DNA from: Serratia liquefaciens
Lineage (GTDB): Bacteria > Pseudomonadota > Gammaproteobacteria > Enterobacterales > Enterobacteriaceae
Length of the DNA stretch: 64,000 nucleotides
Assembly: GCF_027594825.1 (NCBI RefSeq)
Contig: NZ_CP088930.1
Span: 5,283,175 to 5,347,174, forward strand
Direction of reading: 5' to 3'
Below, in pieces: positions 10,281 through 20,338 of the stretch. The stretch's first letter is position 1; every line of letters begins with the position of its first letter. Below the pieces are notes generated by a model that did not search any database, was not told where the DNA came from, and saw only the letters and a list, made by a program, of their open reading frames with translations. The position numbers and the translations under genes were made by a program.

Positions 10281-10931
10281 ATGTTCACCGGTATCGTACA
10301 AGGCACCGCGCCGCTGGTCGCCATTGATGAAAAATCCAACTTCCGTACCCACGTCATAGAAATGCCTACCGAACTGCTTCCTGGGCTGGAGCTGGGCGCG
10401 TCCGTGGCGCATAACGGCTGCTGCCTGACCGTCACCGCGGTAGAGGGTAACCGCGTCAGCTTTGATCTGATCAAAGAAACCCTGCGTCTGACCAACCTCG
10501 GTGATCTGGCGCTGGGCGATGTGGTTAACATTGAAAGAGCGGCCAAGTTTAATGATGAAATTGGCGGTCACCTGATGTCCGGCCATATTATCTGCACGGC
10601 GGAAGTGGCCAAGATTTATACCTCCGAGAATAATCGCCAGGTATGGTTACGTATGCCGGATGCGGAACTGATGAAATATGTTCTGCACAAAGGGTTTATC
10701 GGTATTGACGGAATAAGCCTGACCATCGGTGAAGTGGTGAATAACCGTTTTTGCGTGCACCTGATCCCGGAAACGCTGGAACGCACCACGCTGGGCAAAA
10801 AACGCCTGGGCGATAAGGTGAATATTGAGATCGACCCGCAAACGCAGGCGGTGGTAGACACCGTCGAGCGGGTGTTGGCAAGCCGCGAAGCGGCAATGGC
10901 GGCGGCGAGCGCGCTGGCGCAGAAGATCTGA
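10281..10931 (+). CDS. ribE: Riboflavin synthase, alpha subunit
   Basis: 216 residues made of two similar lumazine-binding barrels. The enzyme joins two 6,7-dimethyl-8-ribityllumazine molecules to riboflavin and a pyrimidine by-product. The first barrel starts [12 protein letters not shown] and carries NGCCLTVT; the second contains [16 protein letters not shown] (about 137-152). This is the gene called ribC in E. coli. The 243 bp upstream show no FMN riboswitch that could be recognised. A lipoprotein gene follows 29 bp later and may share the transcript. Confidence 0.96.
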   Translation: MFTGIVQGTAPLVAIDEKSNFRTHVIEMPTELLPGLELGASVAHNGCCLTVTAVEGNRVSFDLIKETLRLTNLGDLALGDVVNIERAAKFNDEIGGHLMSGHIICTAEVAKIYTSENNRQVWLRMPDAELMKYVLHKGFIGIDGISLTIGEVVNNRFCVHLIPETLERTTLGKKRLGDKVNIEIDPQTQAVVDTVERVLASREAAMAAASALAQKI

Positions 10932-10960
10932 CAAACGACCCACCAGAGAGGAGCAATCGC

Positions 10961-11257
10961 GTGAAGTTTTATGGGAAAACGTTGATGTTAACGGCGCTGC
11001 TGGCGCTGAGTGCTTGTAGCAGTTCGCCCGATCAGGGCGCGGCCAACCCGGCAGTGGATGCCGATAGCGACACCTGCGGCGCGGCGCAATACCAGAATTA
11101 TGTCGGTAAACCGATGTCGTCGCTGGAAGGTGTTCAGATTGAATCGCAGGTGCGTGCGATTCCTTATAACTCAGCGGTCACGATGGATTTCAATCTGCGC
11201 CGTCTGAATTTCCTGGGTGATAGCGAGGATAAAATTATCCGCGTTTATTGCGGCTGA
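10961..11257 (+). CDS. I78-family peptidase-inhibitor lipoprotein
   Basis: 98 residues from a GTG start with a strong AGAGAGGAG ribosome site. The signal peptide ends in a lipobox (LSAC, Cys about 19), so the mature protein is a lipoprotein; the Ser residues after Cys predict outer-membrane sorting. The mature part CGAAQYQNYVGKPMSSLEG ... IPYNSAVTMDFNLRRLN fits the I78 serine-protease inhibitor family (potato inhibitor I-like fold). The role is probably protection of the envelope against proteases. It follows ribE closely, and its stop codon touches the edge of a palindromic repeat. Confidence 0.85.
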   Translation: MKFYGKTLMLTALLALSACSSSPDQGAANPAVDADSDTCGAAQYQNYVGKPMSSLEGVQIESQVRAIPYNSAVTMDFNLRRLNFLGDSEDKIIRVYCG

Positions 11258-11459
11258 TATACCCGTCGTATTTCAAGTTGTAGCGTTGTTACCTGCTTTA
11301 CAAGACCCATCCGTGGGTCTTGCCCCTTTGGGGCCGCTGCAAGCAGCGTTCAAATCTGTTCCCGACAGATTTGTCGCTCATCCCAGTTACTTACTTAAGT
11401 AAGCGCCTGGGAATGAGCGAGCTGGTCGCCTAGCTACAACTCGAAATTCATAGGGTATA
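11258..11459. repeat. 202-bp palindromic intergenic repeat
   Basis: The ends are inverted repeats of 27 bases, starting TATACCC and containing ATTTC.AGTTGTAGC, with about 21 matches. Inside are further hairpins (AGACCCATCCGTGGGTCT, AAATCTGT...ACAGATTT, CATCCCAG...CTGGGAATG). There is no coding capacity. It resembles the ERIC/YPAL-type repeats of Serratia and Yersinia, a non-autonomous element type. It starts at the base after the TGA of the upstream gene and may act as an RNA-folding terminator for it. No other copy was found in this window. Confidence 0.8.
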
Positions 11460-11480
11460 TGCTTTTATACTGAATGATAA

Positions 11481-12632
11481 TTAGCGCGTCACGCGGATAC
11501 CGCCTTCGACGCCTTTCGGGCTGAAGACGACCTGCCACAATTGAATGTCACGGGCGCGAAACGCACCGGCGCAGGCGTTCAGGTAATAACTGAACATGCG
11601 CTCGAAACGATCCGAATAACGCTGGGCCAGTTGCGGCCACGCCTGTTTGAATCGTTCGTACCACACCATCAGAGTGCGATCGTAATCAGCGCCAATATTG
11701 TGCCAATCTTCCATCACAAAATGCCCTTCGCTGGCCTGAGCAATATGGGCGACCGACGGCAGGCAGCCATTCGGGAAGATATATTTGTTGATCCACGGGT
11801 CAACATTCATATCTGTCTGATTCGAGCCAATGGTATGCAGCAGGAAAAGGCCGTCCGGCTTTAAATTACGTTCGACCACGTTGAAGTAGGTGCGGTAATT
11901 TTTCGGGCCGACGTGCTCAAACATGCCGACGGAAACAATGCGGTCAAACTGCAGGTGCAAGTCGCGGTAGTCCTGCAGCAGGATCTCGACGTCCAGCCCG
12001 GCACAGCGCTCCTGCGCCAGCTTTTGCTGCTCGGCGGAAATGGTTACGCCAACCACCGAAACGCCGTAGTTTTTCGCCGCATAGGCAGAAAGGCCGCCCC
12101 AGCCGCAGCCGATATCCAGCAAATTCATGCCGGGTTGCAGCTGCAGTTTTTCGCAAATCATCCGCAATTTGGCTTCCTGCGCTTCTTCCAGCGTGGTCGC
12201 CTCTTTCCAGTAGGCGCAGGAATATTGCATATAAGGATCCAGCATCAGGGTAAAGAGATCGTTCCCCAGATCGTAATGTTCTTTGCCGACTATCCAGGCG
12301 CGTTTCTTCGATTGCAGATTAGTTAATCGCGCGGCGGCAATACGCAGGGTATCTTTGAGATGGCGGGGCAGTTTCTTTTCCAGACCGGCGCGGACCACGT
12401 GATGAAAGAATATATCCAGCCGTTCGCATTCCCACCAGCCGTCCATATAACTTTCGCCCAGGCCGAGAGAACCCTCCTGCAGCACGCGTTTAAAAAAATT
12501 AGGATTTTTAACCTGAATATCGAAAGGGCGCGAGCCGTTTATTTCAATACCGGCCATGCTGAGCATTTCATGAGCGATACGGTACCATTGGTTGTCCTGG
12601 ATGCTCACATCTTCTATACACGATGAACTCAT
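11481..12632 (-). CDS. cfa: Cyclopropane-fatty-acyl-phospholipid synthase
   Basis: 383 residues from the ATG at 12632 (MSSSCIED, as in E. coli Cfa; GGAG five bases upstream). An earlier in-frame ATG at 12671 adds 13 unconserved residues and is rejected. The enzyme transfers a methylene group from S-adenosylmethionine to double bonds of membrane lipids, hardening membranes in stationary phase and acid. The SAM site LLDIGCGWGGLSAYAA (about 163-178) and the bicarbonate/active-site region with C355-type NACAGAFRARDIQLWQ are present. It stands alone, with a long upstream region. Confidence 0.97.
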   Translation of the reverse strand: MSSSCIEDVSIQDNQWYRIAHEMLSMAGIEINGSRPFDIQVKNPNFFKRVLQEGSLGLGESYMDGWWECERLDIFFHHVVRAGLEKKLPRHLKDTLRIAAARLTNLQSKKRAWIVGKEHYDLGNDLFTLMLDPYMQYSCAYWKEATTLEEAQEAKLRMICEKLQLQPGMNLLDIGCGWGGLSAYAAKNYGVSVVGVTISAEQQKLAQERCAGLDVEILLQDYRDLHLQFDRIVSVGMFEHVGPKNYRTYFNVVERNLKPDGLFLLHTIGSNQTDMNVDPWINKYIFPNGCLPSVAHIAQASEGHFVMEDWHNIGADYDRTLMVWYERFKQAWPQLAQRYSDRFERMFSYYLNACAGAFRARDIQLWQVVFSPKGVEGGIRVTR

Positions 12633-12974
12633 AGCTTCTCCATCACCTTCTTCTGACTTATGACCCGTCAAAAAAATAGCTTAGACCTATTCTGCGGGTG
12701 CATACGTTTACCTACGGTAAAAGATCCCGTGGCGTCTGATATCCGACTATGAACAGAGGAAAATTTTAAGAAGGTTCCTGCGCAAGAAACGCGGGAAAGA
12801 CAATCCTTAAAAAAGTGTGACGCCATACGCGTACACAACAGCTACTTGTGATAAAGAAATTATAAAAGTGTTATTTTTAAAGGTCGTTTTTGAGTATAGG
12901 CTTGCCGAGGCGCTTACTCAACTGTAAATCGCACTCGGCAAATATATTCTTTAAGTGATTATTAATGCAGGTAA
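12633..12974. other. Upstream region of cfa, no gene
   Basis: The region is A/T rich and holds presumably the cfa promoters (sigma-70 and sigma-S in E. coli) and the end of the punC transcript. No RNA gene, repeat or hairpin terminator was recognised with confidence. Confidence 0.45.
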
Positions 12975-14186
12975 TTATGACGCAGAGTTAGCATGCTCCT
13001 GGCGCGTCGCCTGCCGATCGTCCATCACCTTTCTCCGTTGCATCAGATAGCCCAACGCGGCCAGTACCACCGTCGAAACCATCACCGTGACCGTTGCCAA
13101 CAGAGGCTGAGCAATAAAGGCCGAAACCAGCATGCTGGCGACAAAACACAGGCCTAACTGCAGCGTGTTTTGCAAGGCGGCAGCTTTACCGGTGCCCTCC
13201 GGGAACGGGGTCAACGCATTGGCTACCACGATAGGGTAAATGGCTCCGTTGACCAACGCCATCACGCAGAACGGAATTAACAACGTAGTAAGCGTGGGCT
13301 GAGTAAGCGTGGCAACCAGATATAATGCAACCATACTGATGCCATAAACTACCAGCAGCCAGGGCAACAAGGTGTTGCCATTCATGCGGTTTAACGCGGT
13401 ACGGCAACCATAGCCTCCCAATAAGAAAGCCAGAGTCTGCGGCACATAGCTAAGGCCGATATCATTGGGGCTGTAGCCCATCTCGCCAAGAATAAACGGC
13501 GAACCGGTCAGCCAGGCGAAGAAACCGGCAGAACAGGCGGCAAAGATCATGACGTTGCCGCTGAAAATGCGAGATTTCAGCAGTTGCATGAAGCTGAGCG
13601 CGCTCTTCTTATTGTCGATGGAAGGCACGGTTTTGGCGCTTTCTTTCAGCATCAGCGTCGGCAGCAACAGGATCACGGTGATGCCCAGCAACACGGCGAA
13701 AATGGCGCGCCAGCCCATGTGGTTCAGCAACCAGGCACCCACCAATGGCGCCAGCGCCGGTGAAAGGGCCACCAGCGGCATAATGGTGGCGAACACGCGG
13801 TTAGCCTTGCCTTCGCGATAGCGGTCAATCACCAACGCCTGCCAGGTAACGGCAGCGGAACAAACCCCAATCGCCTGGATAAAGCGCAGCGACCAAAGTT
13901 GCACGGCATTTTGCACCCACAACATGCCGAGGCAGCCGAGGGCAAACAGCGCCAGGCCGATCAGCAACACCGGTTTGCGGCCGAGGCGATCGGAAAGCGG
14001 GCCCCACAGCAGTTGTGCAAAGGCAAACCCAGCCAGGAAGATGCTCAGGCTGGCGCTGATGGCCCCGGCGGAAATCTGCAGGTCTCGCTGCATCATGCCA
14101 AAGGCGGGCAGGTACATGTCGGTGGCCAGGTAACCCAGCATGCTCAGGCCGGCAAGGTAGAACATAAAACCAAAGGAATTTCGCAT
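12975..14186 (-). CDS. punC: PunC, purine nucleoside importer (MFS, Bcr/CflA family)
   Basis: 403 residues from the ATG at 14186, the same length as E. coli PunC (YdhC); 16 upstream in-frame codons are not conserved. Twelve hydrophobic segments and the MFS loop [19 protein letters not shown] (about 60-78) are present. In E. coli this carrier takes up adenosine under control of PunR. It is divergent from the LysR-type punR gene with 123 bp between the starts, which supports regulation by it. The older annotation as a drug efflux protein comes from the Bcr/CflA family resemblance. Confidence 0.92.
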   Translation of the reverse strand: MRNSFGFMFYLAGLSMLGYLATDMYLPAFGMMQRDLQISAGAISASLSIFLAGFAFAQLLWGPLSDRLGRKPVLLIGLALFALGCLGMLWVQNAVQLWSLRFIQAIGVCSAAVTWQALVIDRYREGKANRVFATIMPLVALSPALAPLVGAWLLNHMGWRAIFAVLLGITVILLLPTLMLKESAKTVPSIDNKKSALSFMQLLKSRIFSGNVMIFAACSAGFFAWLTGSPFILGEMGYSPNDIGLSYVPQTLAFLLGGYGCRTALNRMNGNTLLPWLLVVYGISMVALYLVATLTQPTLTTLLIPFCVMALVNGAIYPIVVANALTPFPEGTGKAAALQNTLQLGLCFVASMLVSAFIAQPLLATVTVMVSTVVLAALGYLMQRRKVMDDRQATRQEHANSAS

Positions 14187-14309
14187 GGTATTTCTCGTTA
14201 ATATTTTATTGTCGCAGGTTTTTAGCGCCGGCAAGTGTATCCGGCTGGATCTCTGCTTGTGAAACGGTAATATTTGCGAGGTGCTGTTAAAAAAATTGAA
14301 GGCAAAACT

Positions 14310-15218
14310 ATGTGGTCTGAATATTCACTGGATGTCGTAGATGCGGTAGCCCGCACCGGCAGTTTCAGCGCCGCGGCGCAGGAGCTGCATCGTGTGCCGT
14401 CGGCGGTCAGTTACACGGTGCGGCAGTTGGAGCAATGGCTGGCGGTGCCGCTGTTTGAGCGCCGTCATCGTGACGTGGAATTGACACCTGCGGGCGTGTT
14501 GTTTATTCAGGAAGCGCGCGGTGTCATCAAAAAAATGCTCGACACGCGCCGACAGTGCCAGCAGGTGGCTAACGGCTGGCGGGGTCAATTGAAAATTGCG
14601 GTGGACATCATCGTTAAACCCCAGCGTAGCCGCCAATTGGTGCTGGATTTTTACCGCCATTTCCCCGACGTCGAACTGCTGGTTCAGCCGGAGGTGTTTA
14701 ATGGCGTATGGGATGCGCTGGTGGACGGTCGTGCCGATATGGCGATCGGTGCCACAAGGGCAGTACCTGTGGGCGGCGGCTTCGCCTTTCGCGATATGGG
14801 GGATATGCGCTGGCTGTGCGTGGCCAGTCCGCAGCACCCATTGGCCACGATAGAAGGGCTGCTGAACGACGATCAACTCCGGCCTTTTCCGTCGCTGTGC
14901 CTGGAAGATACTTCGCGCAACCTGCCCAAGCGCGTGACCTGGACGTTGGACAACCAACGACGCCTGGTGGTACCAGACTGGGCTTCTGCGGTGGATTGTC
15001 TGTGTGCCGGGTTGTGCGTTGGCATGATGCCCGCGCATCAGGTACTGCCTCTGGTGCAGCGCGGGGAACTGGTGGCGCTACAGTTGCAACAGCCATTTCC
15101 CGCCAGCCCTTGTTGTCTGACCTGGCAGCAAAATACGCCGTCACCGGCGATGGCCTGGCTGCTCGATTATCTGGGGGACAGTGAAACCTTGAATCAGGAG
15201 TGGCTAAGCGAAGAATGA
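14310..15218 (+). CDS. punR: PunR, LysR-type activator of punC
   Basis: 302 residues from the ATG at 14310 ([14 protein letters not shown], nearly identical to E. coli PunR/YdhB). The helix-turn-helix is at about residues 18-37 ([19 protein letters not shown]), followed by the LysR effector domain. The equivalent protein senses purine nucleosides and activates punC. It is divergent from punC. It converges with purR; a hairpin overlaps the region just after its stop. Confidence 0.92.
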   Translation: MWSEYSLDVVDAVARTGSFSAAAQELHRVPSAVSYTVRQLEQWLAVPLFERRHRDVELTPAGVLFIQEARGVIKKMLDTRRQCQQVANGWRGQLKIAVDIIVKPQRSRQLVLDFYRHFPDVELLVQPEVFNGVWDALVDGRADMAIGATRAVPVGGGFAFRDMGDMRWLCVASPQHPLATIEGLLNDDQLRPFPSLCLEDTSRNLPKRVTWTLDNQRRLVVPDWASAVDCLCAGLCVGMMPAHQVLPLVQRGELVALQLQQPFPASPCCLTWQQNTPSPAMAWLLDYLGDSETLNQEWLSEE

Positions 15219-15245
15219 CGCCGGAAACCGCGAGGGTTTCCGGCG
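15219..15245. terminator. Hairpin between convergent punR and purR
   Basis: A ten-pair perfect stem (CGCCGGAAAC with its complement) starts right after the punR stop and ends seven bases from the purR stop. It lacks a T run on either side, so it may stop transcription only weakly or protect mRNA ends. Confidence 0.6.
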
Positions 15246-15252
15246 CAGATAA

Positions 15253-16278
15253 TTAGCGGCGATAATCGATGAACGGGCCGTCAGCGACCGAACGGCGCTC
15301 AACCAGCTTGGGATGAACCTCAATGACCTGCGACTCTTCACGTTTGCTGATAATGCGATCCAGCAGCATGGTGAATGCCATCTCGCCCAAACGCTCTTTG
15401 GGCTGATGAATAGTGGTCAGTGCCGGGGTAAAGTAGCGGGCATTTCGTACGTTATCGTAGCCAATTACCGAAATGTCCTGCGGCACGCGCAGTCCAAGTT
15501 CATCGGCGGCGCAGATCGCACCCATTGCCATGATATCGCCACCGCAGAATATCGCGGTAGGGCGTTGCTTCTGCGACAGTATCTGATGCATGGCCTTGTA
15601 ACCGGATTCCGGCTCAAAGTCGCCCTGAACAATCCACTCTTCGCGCACGTCGATATTGGCTTCTTCCATGGCTTTTAAAAAGCCCTGATGGCGGCCGCCG
15701 CCGGTATTGCGTGCCAGCTGGCCCGGAATGGCCCCGATATCGCGGTGGCCGCGTTCAATCAGGTAGCGCCCGGCCAGATAGCCGCCTTCGAAGGCGTTAT
15801 CGATAATGGTGTCGGTAAAGTCACCGCGTGCGGCGCCCCAATCCATGACGACCATCGGGATATTGCGATAATCTTCCAGCATGCCGAGCAGTTGGTCCGG
15901 GTATTCCGAACACATGACTAACAGACCATCGACGCGCTTTTGCGCCAACATCGCCAGATAGGCGCGTTGTTTGTCCAGATTGTTATGCGAGTTGCACAGG
16001 ATCAGCGTATAGCCTTTGCTGTAGCAGCTGTTTTCCACCGCCTCGATCACTTCGGCAAAGTAAGGCGCTTCGCTCGACGTGGCCAGCAGACCAATAGATT
16101 TGGTGTGGTTGACCTTGAGGCTGCGCGCCACGGCGCTGGGTGAATAGTGCAGCTCTTTGATCGCGGCGCCAACGGCCGCTTTTGTCTCTTCGGCGACGAA
16201 ACGAGTCTTATTGATGACGTGCGAAACGGTGGTGGTGGAAACGCCAGCGCGTTTGGCCACATCTTTAATCGTTGCCAT
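15253..16278 (-). CDS. purR: PurR, purine repressor
   Basis: 341 residues from the ATG at 16278 ([20 protein letters not shown]), exactly the E. coli length; the eight extra in-frame codons upstream are rejected. LacI-family repressor: helix-turn-helix and hinge helix at about 4-60, then the periplasmic-binding-protein-like domain that binds hypoxanthine or guanine as corepressor. It represses purine synthesis genes and its own gene. A PUR-box-like site lies upstream. The neighbour punR/punC pair serves purine uptake, so this is a small purine cluster. Confidence 0.97.
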   Translation of the reverse strand: MATIKDVAKRAGVSTTTVSHVINKTRFVAEETKAAVGAAIKELHYSPSAVARSLKVNHTKSIGLLATSSEAPYFAEVIEAVENSCYSKGYTLILCNSHNNLDKQRAYLAMLAQKRVDGLLVMCSEYPDQLLGMLEDYRNIPMVVMDWGAARGDFTDTIIDNAFEGGYLAGRYLIERGHRDIGAIPGQLARNTGGGRHQGFLKAMEEANIDVREEWIVQGDFEPESGYKAMHQILSQKQRPTAIFCGGDIMAMGAICAADELGLRVPQDISVIGYDNVRNARYFTPALTTIHQPKERLGEMAFTMLLDRIISKREESQVIEVHPKLVERRSVADGPFIDYRR

Positions 16279-16323
16279 GTAAAGAATGACTCCTGAACTC
16301 ACATGTTGCAGTATGTAAGTGTG

Positions 16324-16340
16324 ATGTTAATCGTTTGCCT
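16324..16340 (-). promoter_or_regulatory. PUR box candidate upstream of purR
   Basis: Read on the minus strand, AGGCAAACGATTAACAT matches the PurR operator core GCAAACGTTT with the same AGGCAAACG beginning as the autoregulatory E. coli purR site. It lies 46 bp before the start codon. Confidence 0.6.
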
Positions 16341-16601
16341 GCGTAGATCCTTCTCCAAAGAAGCGAAAACTGAGTTTTTAGTGTGTTGAAGTCGTCAGCG
16401 CTTGGTCAGGAGGGGCATTTTGCCGGTACACAGTTGTGAACTGCGAATTTTGTCCCATATTGAGCAAAAGGGGAAGAGGTAATCGGTATTATAAACTGGG
16501 AAATGATAACAAGATTTTATCGGCCAACTGTGGGAAAATGGTTTAACACATTAATTGTGTGCCTTTTACCCTTGGGAAACCCAATCTGAAAAGGAGTTAT
16601 A

Positions 16602-16691
16602 ATGGATACCGATTTGAAAATGTCACTGTTCACCACCCTGGGTGCGCTGGCTGTGATTATCGCTTTTAGCTTCACCGCAGCATTGAACTGA
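16602..16691 (+). CDS. ynhF: YnhF, 29-residue membrane microprotein
   Basis: 29 codons with a strong ribosome site (AAAAGGAG, 16589-16596). The sequence starts MDTDLKMSLFTT and ends FTAALN, like E. coli YnhF (MSTDLK... TAALH), and has one hydrophobic membrane segment at about residues 8-26. YnhF is a small inner-membrane protein of unknown function located next to purR in E. coli too. It is easy to miss because of its size. A hairpin 12 bp downstream probably ends its transcript. Confidence 0.9.
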   Translation: MDTDLKMSLFTTLGALAVIIAFSFTAALN

Positions 16692-16703
16692 TACTCTTCA
16701 GTC

Positions 16704-16731
16704 AACCAGGCGCAGCTCGCTACGCCTGGTT
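16704..16731 (+). terminator. Hairpin after ynhF
   Basis: A nine-pair stem, AACCAGGCG/CGCCTGGTT, with a ten-base loop lies between convergent ynhF and sodB. The following bases are only partly T rich. Confidence 0.65.
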
Positions 16732-16746
16732 GTACTTTCCCCCGCG

Positions 16747-17325
16747 TTACGCCAGATTTTCCTCCACAAATGCCCAGTTAACCAGCGCCCAGAAGTTTTC
16801 CAGGTAGGTCGGTCGTGCGTTGCGATAATCGATATAGTAGGCGTGTTCCCAAACGTCGACGGTCAGCAGCGGTTTGTCTTCACCGGTCAACGGCGTGGCC
16901 GCGTTCGAGGTATTAACAATCGCCAGCGAGCCATCCGGCCTTTCCACTAACCAGGTCCAGCCTGCGCCGAAGTTTTTCACCGCGGCGTCGCTGAATTGTT
17001 CCCGGAAGGCGGTAAAAGAACCAAAAGCCTGGTTGATCGCCGCGGCCAATTTGCCCTGAGGCTCTCCGCCGCCCTGAGGTGACAGGCAGTGCCAATAGAA
17101 GGTGTGATTCCATACCTGGGCCGCATTGTTGAAGATGCCGCCGCTGGAAGCCTTGATGAGGGCTTCAAGGGAGGAACCTTCAAACTCGCTGCCTTTCAGC
17201 AGATTGTTCAGGTTGACCACGTAGGCGTTGTGATGCTTGCCATAGTGGTATTCCAGGGTTTCTGCCGAAATGTGCGGTTCGAGGGCGTTTTTTTCATAAG
17301 GTAGTGCGGGCAGTTCAAACGACAT
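16747..17325 (-). CDS. sodB: Iron superoxide dismutase SodB
   Basis: 192 residues from the ATG at 17325 ([15 protein letters not shown] ribosome site); 17 upstream in-frame codons are rejected. The cytosolic enzyme converts superoxide to oxygen and hydrogen peroxide. Metal ligands are seen in [10 protein letters not shown] (about H27), WNHTFYWHC (about H74), and [13 protein letters not shown] (D and H at about 157/161). The [10 protein letters not shown] context, with Gln before the second histidine, is the iron type rather than manganese. In E. coli its mRNA is controlled by Fur through RyhB; no sRNA gene is seen here. Confidence 0.97.
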   Translation of the reverse strand: MSFELPALPYEKNALEPHISAETLEYHYGKHHNAYVVNLNNLLKGSEFEGSSLEALIKASSGGIFNNAAQVWNHTFYWHCLSPQGGGEPQGKLAAAINQAFGSFTAFREQFSDAAVKNFGAGWTWLVERPDGSLAIVNTSNAATPLTGEDKPLLTVDVWEHAYYIDYRNARPTYLENFWALVNWAFVEENLA

Positions 17326-17518
17326 TGCTTCCTCCTTGTACAGTGCCAATTTTCCGTCAGAGCAACGGAAATGCAATTGACCTGTTTTTATTGTGGGTAT
17401 TTAGCTTAGCAATTTTCGCGATGAAATACAGTGGGGCGGGCTAAAGGATTGGGTGCTTTAGGGACAGCAGGAAAATCAGTCAGGGGAGTGCGGCTGGACA
17501 GGCCAGCCGCGAAGGAGT

Positions 17519-18337
17519 TTATCGAATGGTTTTCGGTGTTACTACACGGCGAGCGCCGATGTAATGGTTTTGCCAGTAGTCATTGTCGAGCTGGCTGATC
17601 CGAATTTCTTCACCGGTACGCGGTGACTGAATGAATTTGCCGTTGCCCAGATAAACGCCAACATGGTCTGCTACGCCGCGGTTATTAATGCGGAAGAACA
17701 CCAGGTCACCGCTTTCCAGCTCGCTTCTCTTGATCGGCGCGGCGTCGCGCAGGTGGTACATCTCGTTGGCGGTGCGCGGCATTTTGATTTTCACCACGTC
17801 TTTATACGCGTAGTAAATCAGGCCGCTGCAGTCGAAGCCGGTTCTTGGCGAAGTACCGCCCCAGCGGTAAGGCTTGCCCATTTGGTCCATCAGCTTGGCC
17901 ATCGCGGTTTGCTTGGCATGCTGGTAGCGTTTTTTGTGCGCTGGAGTCAGCTTCAAGGGTTTATCATCACGCACCAACTTCGCAGTAGCCATACCGGCTT
18001 CGCGGTGGCGACCATAGCCTTTTTTGTAACCCTTTTTCGGCGGGGTAACTTTGATTTTAGCTATTTTCTGAGTTTTGCCTTTCGATTTGGCGCTGACGAT
18101 CTTTTTAGCGGTTTTTTCCGTTTTGGCTTTGGAAAGCTTGGCGGTTTTCTGCGGGGTGGTGGTTTTGGCTTTTTTGCTGGCTTTTACCGCTTTCTTTTTC
18201 TTGCGGTCATCGGGCCGGGCTTCGTTGACATGGCTCTTGCGCTGCTCGGCGGCAATGCGTCCCTGCGGCGCAGCATGCGCCAGATTGAAGAATAGCTGTG
18301 TAAACAACAGCACAAAAAGCGTAAGAATTAAACGCAT
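17519..18337 (-). CDS. mepH: MepH, NlpC/P60 murein DD-endopeptidase
   Basis: 272 residues. The N-terminal signal peptide (about 1-22, ending HAAP) is followed by a long Lys/Ala-rich low-complexity linker (about 25-115) and an NlpC/P60 domain. The catalytic Cys is in RTGFDCSGLIYYAYK (about 166-180), the His in ADHVGVYLGNG (about 221-231). MepH (YdhO) cuts D-Ala-mDAP crosslinks so that new peptidoglycan can be inserted. It lies upstream of sodB as in E. coli, in the same direction but with a 193-bp gap to the sodB start. Confidence 0.93.
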   Translation of the reverse strand: MRLILTLFVLLFTQLFFNLAHAAPQGRIAAEQRKSHVNEARPDDRKKKKAVKASKKAKTTTPQKTAKLSKAKTEKTAKKIVSAKSKGKTQKIAKIKVTPPKKGYKKGYGRHREAGMATAKLVRDDKPLKLTPAHKKRYQHAKQTAMAKLMDQMGKPYRWGGTSPRTGFDCSGLIYYAYKDVVKIKMPRTANEMYHLRDAAPIKRSELESGDLVFFRINNRGVADHVGVYLGNGKFIQSPRTGEEIRISQLDNDYWQNHYIGARRVVTPKTIR

Positions 18338-18752
18338 GTCGACGTTACCAACCTTGGCCCCGGAACAGATATCGAAAGAAGGACAGTATTCCCGAATTTC
18401 GCCATATAAAACAGCGAAGAACTCATAAATGATAATCCATATTGTGAGAAAACGTTAATGGCATTTTTTTTGCCGAAAAATCAAACCGTTGATGTATAAA
18501 AAAAAGACAATCACCGTCGGCGGGATTATTTAGCGGCGCATTTTGATGACAAAATATATTAGTGAAATGGCCAGATTAAAAATGTTATTCTGCGCATATG
18601 TTTTGACCGGAAAGGCTTTGCCGGTAAGACGCGACTGACTACGGGGAAATGCCCTTGCAAAAGATGGCGTTTTCTTGCGACTGTTCCAGCCGCTACAATG
18701 GCCGGTGTGATGCATGTTGTAGCCATAAGACTTGGCTTGAGGAAGCAATACA
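18338..18752. other. Divergent upstream region of mepH and grxD, no gene
   Basis: 415 bp, A/T rich in its middle. Short minus-strand frames here lack conserved features. It must hold the promoters of mepH (minus) and grxD (plus); no recognisable operator was found. Confidence 0.45.
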
Positions 18753-19100
18753 ATGACGACGACGATTGAAAAAATTCAGCACCAGATCGCTGAGAACCCG
18801 ATTCTGTTGTACATGAAGGGTTCACCGAAATTGCCAAACTGCGGTTTCTCTGCGCAAGCCGTGCAGGCGCTGTCTGCCTGTGGCGAACGCTTTGCCTACG
18901 TTGATATTCTGCAGAACCCGGACATCCGTTCCGAGTTGCCTAAATACGCCAACTGGCCGACCTTCCCACAGCTGTGGGTCGACGGTGAGCTGGTAGGCGG
19001 CTGCGATATCATCATCGAAATGTATCAGCGCGGCGAACTGCAGCAGCTGATCAAAGAAACGGCAGAGAAGTACAAACAGCAGGAAGACCAGCAGCCATAA
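18753..19100 (+). CDS. grxD: Monothiol glutaredoxin Grx4 (GrxD)
   Basis: 115 residues. The monothiol active site CGFS is at about residues 30-33 in SPKLPNCGFSAQAVQAL, with the glutathione-binding WPTFPQLWVDGELVGGCDI stretch at about 70-88. Grx4 carries [2Fe-2S] clusters in a glutathione-bridged dimer, or with BolA-type partners, and delivers them to target proteins. Together with the suf genes it belongs to the Fe-S theme of the region. A terminator follows. Confidence 0.96.
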   Translation: MTTTIEKIQHQIAENPILLYMKGSPKLPNCGFSAQAVQALSACGERFAYVDILQNPDIRSELPKYANWPTFPQLWVDGELVGGCDIIIEMYQRGELQQLIKETAEKYKQQEDQQP

Positions 19101-19126
19101 TCGGCTCGGTTTTACTGTTGGGTTCC

Positions 19127-19167
19127 ATCGGGCGGCACCAGTGAAGACTGGGCCGCCCGATTTTTTT
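19127..19167 (+). terminator. Terminator of grxD
   Basis: The ten-pair stem ATCGGGCGGC/GCCGCCCGAT, with further pairing in the loop, is followed by seven T residues on the + strand, just before the convergent rnt stop. Confidence 0.9.
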
Positions 19168-19170
19168 GTC

Positions 19171-19818
19171 TTAGTCGGTGTTTTCGACCGCCAGTGGCCA
19201 GCCACCCAGGCGTTTCCAACGGTTGACCAGCTCGCAGAACAGCAAAGCGGTTTGCTCGGTGTCATACAGGGCTGAGTGCGCCTGAGAACTGTCGAACGGG
19301 ATATTGGCGGCGATGCAGGCTTTGGCCAGCACCGTCTGCCCCAGTACCAGCCCACTCAGCGCCGCAGTATCAAAGGTGGCGAAGGGGTGGAACGGGTTGC
19401 GTTTCAGGCTGGCGCGCTCTGCGGCCGCCATCAGGAAGCTGTGATCAAAATTGGCATTGTGCGCCACAATGATTGCCCGGTTGCAGCCACGATCCTTGAT
19501 GCCCTTGCGCACGGCTTTAAAAATAGCGTGCAACGCATCGTGCTCACTGACCGCACCGCGCAATGGGTTACTTGGGTCGATGCCGTTAAAGGCCAGCGCT
19601 TCCGGCTGCAGGTTGGCGCCTTCAAAAGGTTCCACGTGGAAGTGCAGGGTCTCGTCCTGCTGCAACCAGCCGTTTTCATCCATTTTTAACGTAACGGCGG
19701 CAATCTCCAGCAGCGCGTCGGTTTTGGCATTAAATCCGGCAGTTTCTATATCTATGACTACGGGGTAAAACCCACGAAAACGGCCACTCAGGGCGTTAAG
19801 ATCACTTTTTTCGGCCAT
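19171..19818 (-). CDS. rnt: Ribonuclease T
   Basis: 215 residues from the ATG at 19818 ([17 protein letters not shown]), the E. coli length; eleven upstream codons are rejected. RNase T is a DEDD 3' exonuclease that trims tRNA and other stable RNA ends and turns over the CCA end. The catalytic acids lie in [10 protein letters not shown] (ExoI motif, about 22-31), [12 protein letters not shown] (ExoII, about 119-130) and [11 protein letters not shown] (ExoIII, about 181-191). It converges with grxD and is upstream of nothing obvious; gloA lies behind it in the same direction. Confidence 0.96.
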   Translation of the reverse strand: MAEKSDLNALSGRFRGFYPVVIDIETAGFNAKTDALLEIAAVTLKMDENGWLQQDETLHFHVEPFEGANLQPEALAFNGIDPSNPLRGAVSEHDALHAIFKAVRKGIKDRGCNRAIIVAHNANFDHSFLMAAAERASLKRNPFHPFATFDTAALSGLVLGQTVLAKACIAANIPFDSSQAHSALYDTEQTALLFCELVNRWKRLGGWPLAVENTD

Positions 19819-19901
19819 CAGTTTCTTATCTTCATCGAATGCAGCGCGCATTATGGCAAATTTTGCGCCCGGTTGCAGGCGGTTATCACGCAGATAAAAA
19901 T

Positions 19902-19922
19902 AAGGGCGCAGGAAGCGCCCTT
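19902..19922 (-). terminator. Terminator of gloA
   Basis: The stem AAGGGCGC/GCGCCCTT is followed on the minus strand by TATTTTTATC. It lies eight bases after the gloA stop. Confidence 0.8.
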
Positions 19923-19930
19923 AATCGACC

Positions 19931-20338
19931 TCAGTGGCCCAGACCATGCCCGGCATGTTTGTTCTCGATCAGTTCGATCTTGTAACCGTCCGGGTCTTCA
20001 ACAAAGGCGATCACCGTGGTGCCACCTTTTACCGGTCCGGCTTCGCGAGTAACCTTGCCACCGGCGTTGCGGATGCTGTCACAGGTTGCGGCGACATCGT
20101 CGACGCCCAGCGCCAAATGACCAAACGCGCTGCCCATTTCGTAGCTGTCGGTGCCCCAGTTATAGGTCAGTTCAATCACCGCACCTTCGCTTTCATCGGT
20201 ATAGCCCACAAACGCCAGCGAGTATTTGTATTCCGGGTTCTCGCTGGTACGCAGCAAGCGCATGCCTAATACCTTGGTATAAAAGTCGATGGAACGTTGC
20301 AGGTCACCGACGCGGATCATGGTATGGAGTAAGCGCAT
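19931..20338 (-). CDS. gloA: Glyoxalase I (lactoylglutathione lyase)
   Basis: 135 residues from the ATG at 20338 ([13 protein letters not shown]), same length as E. coli GloA; ten extra in-frame codons are rejected. It isomerises the methylglyoxal-glutathione adduct to S-lactoylglutathione. Metal ligands (Ni2+ type) are expected at H5 in LLHTM, E56 in [12 protein letters not shown]74 in [11 protein letters not shown] and E122 in GYKIELIE, all present. In E. coli it is the third gene of the nemRA-gloA operon; here idi, on the other strand, separates it from nemA. Confidence 0.97.
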   Translation of the reverse strand: MRLLHTMIRVGDLQRSIDFYTKVLGMRLLRTSENPEYKYSLAFVGYTDESEGAVIELTYNWGTDSYEMGSAFGHLALGVDDVAATCDSIRNAGGKVTREAGPVKGGTTVIAFVEDPDGYKIELIENKHAGHGLGH

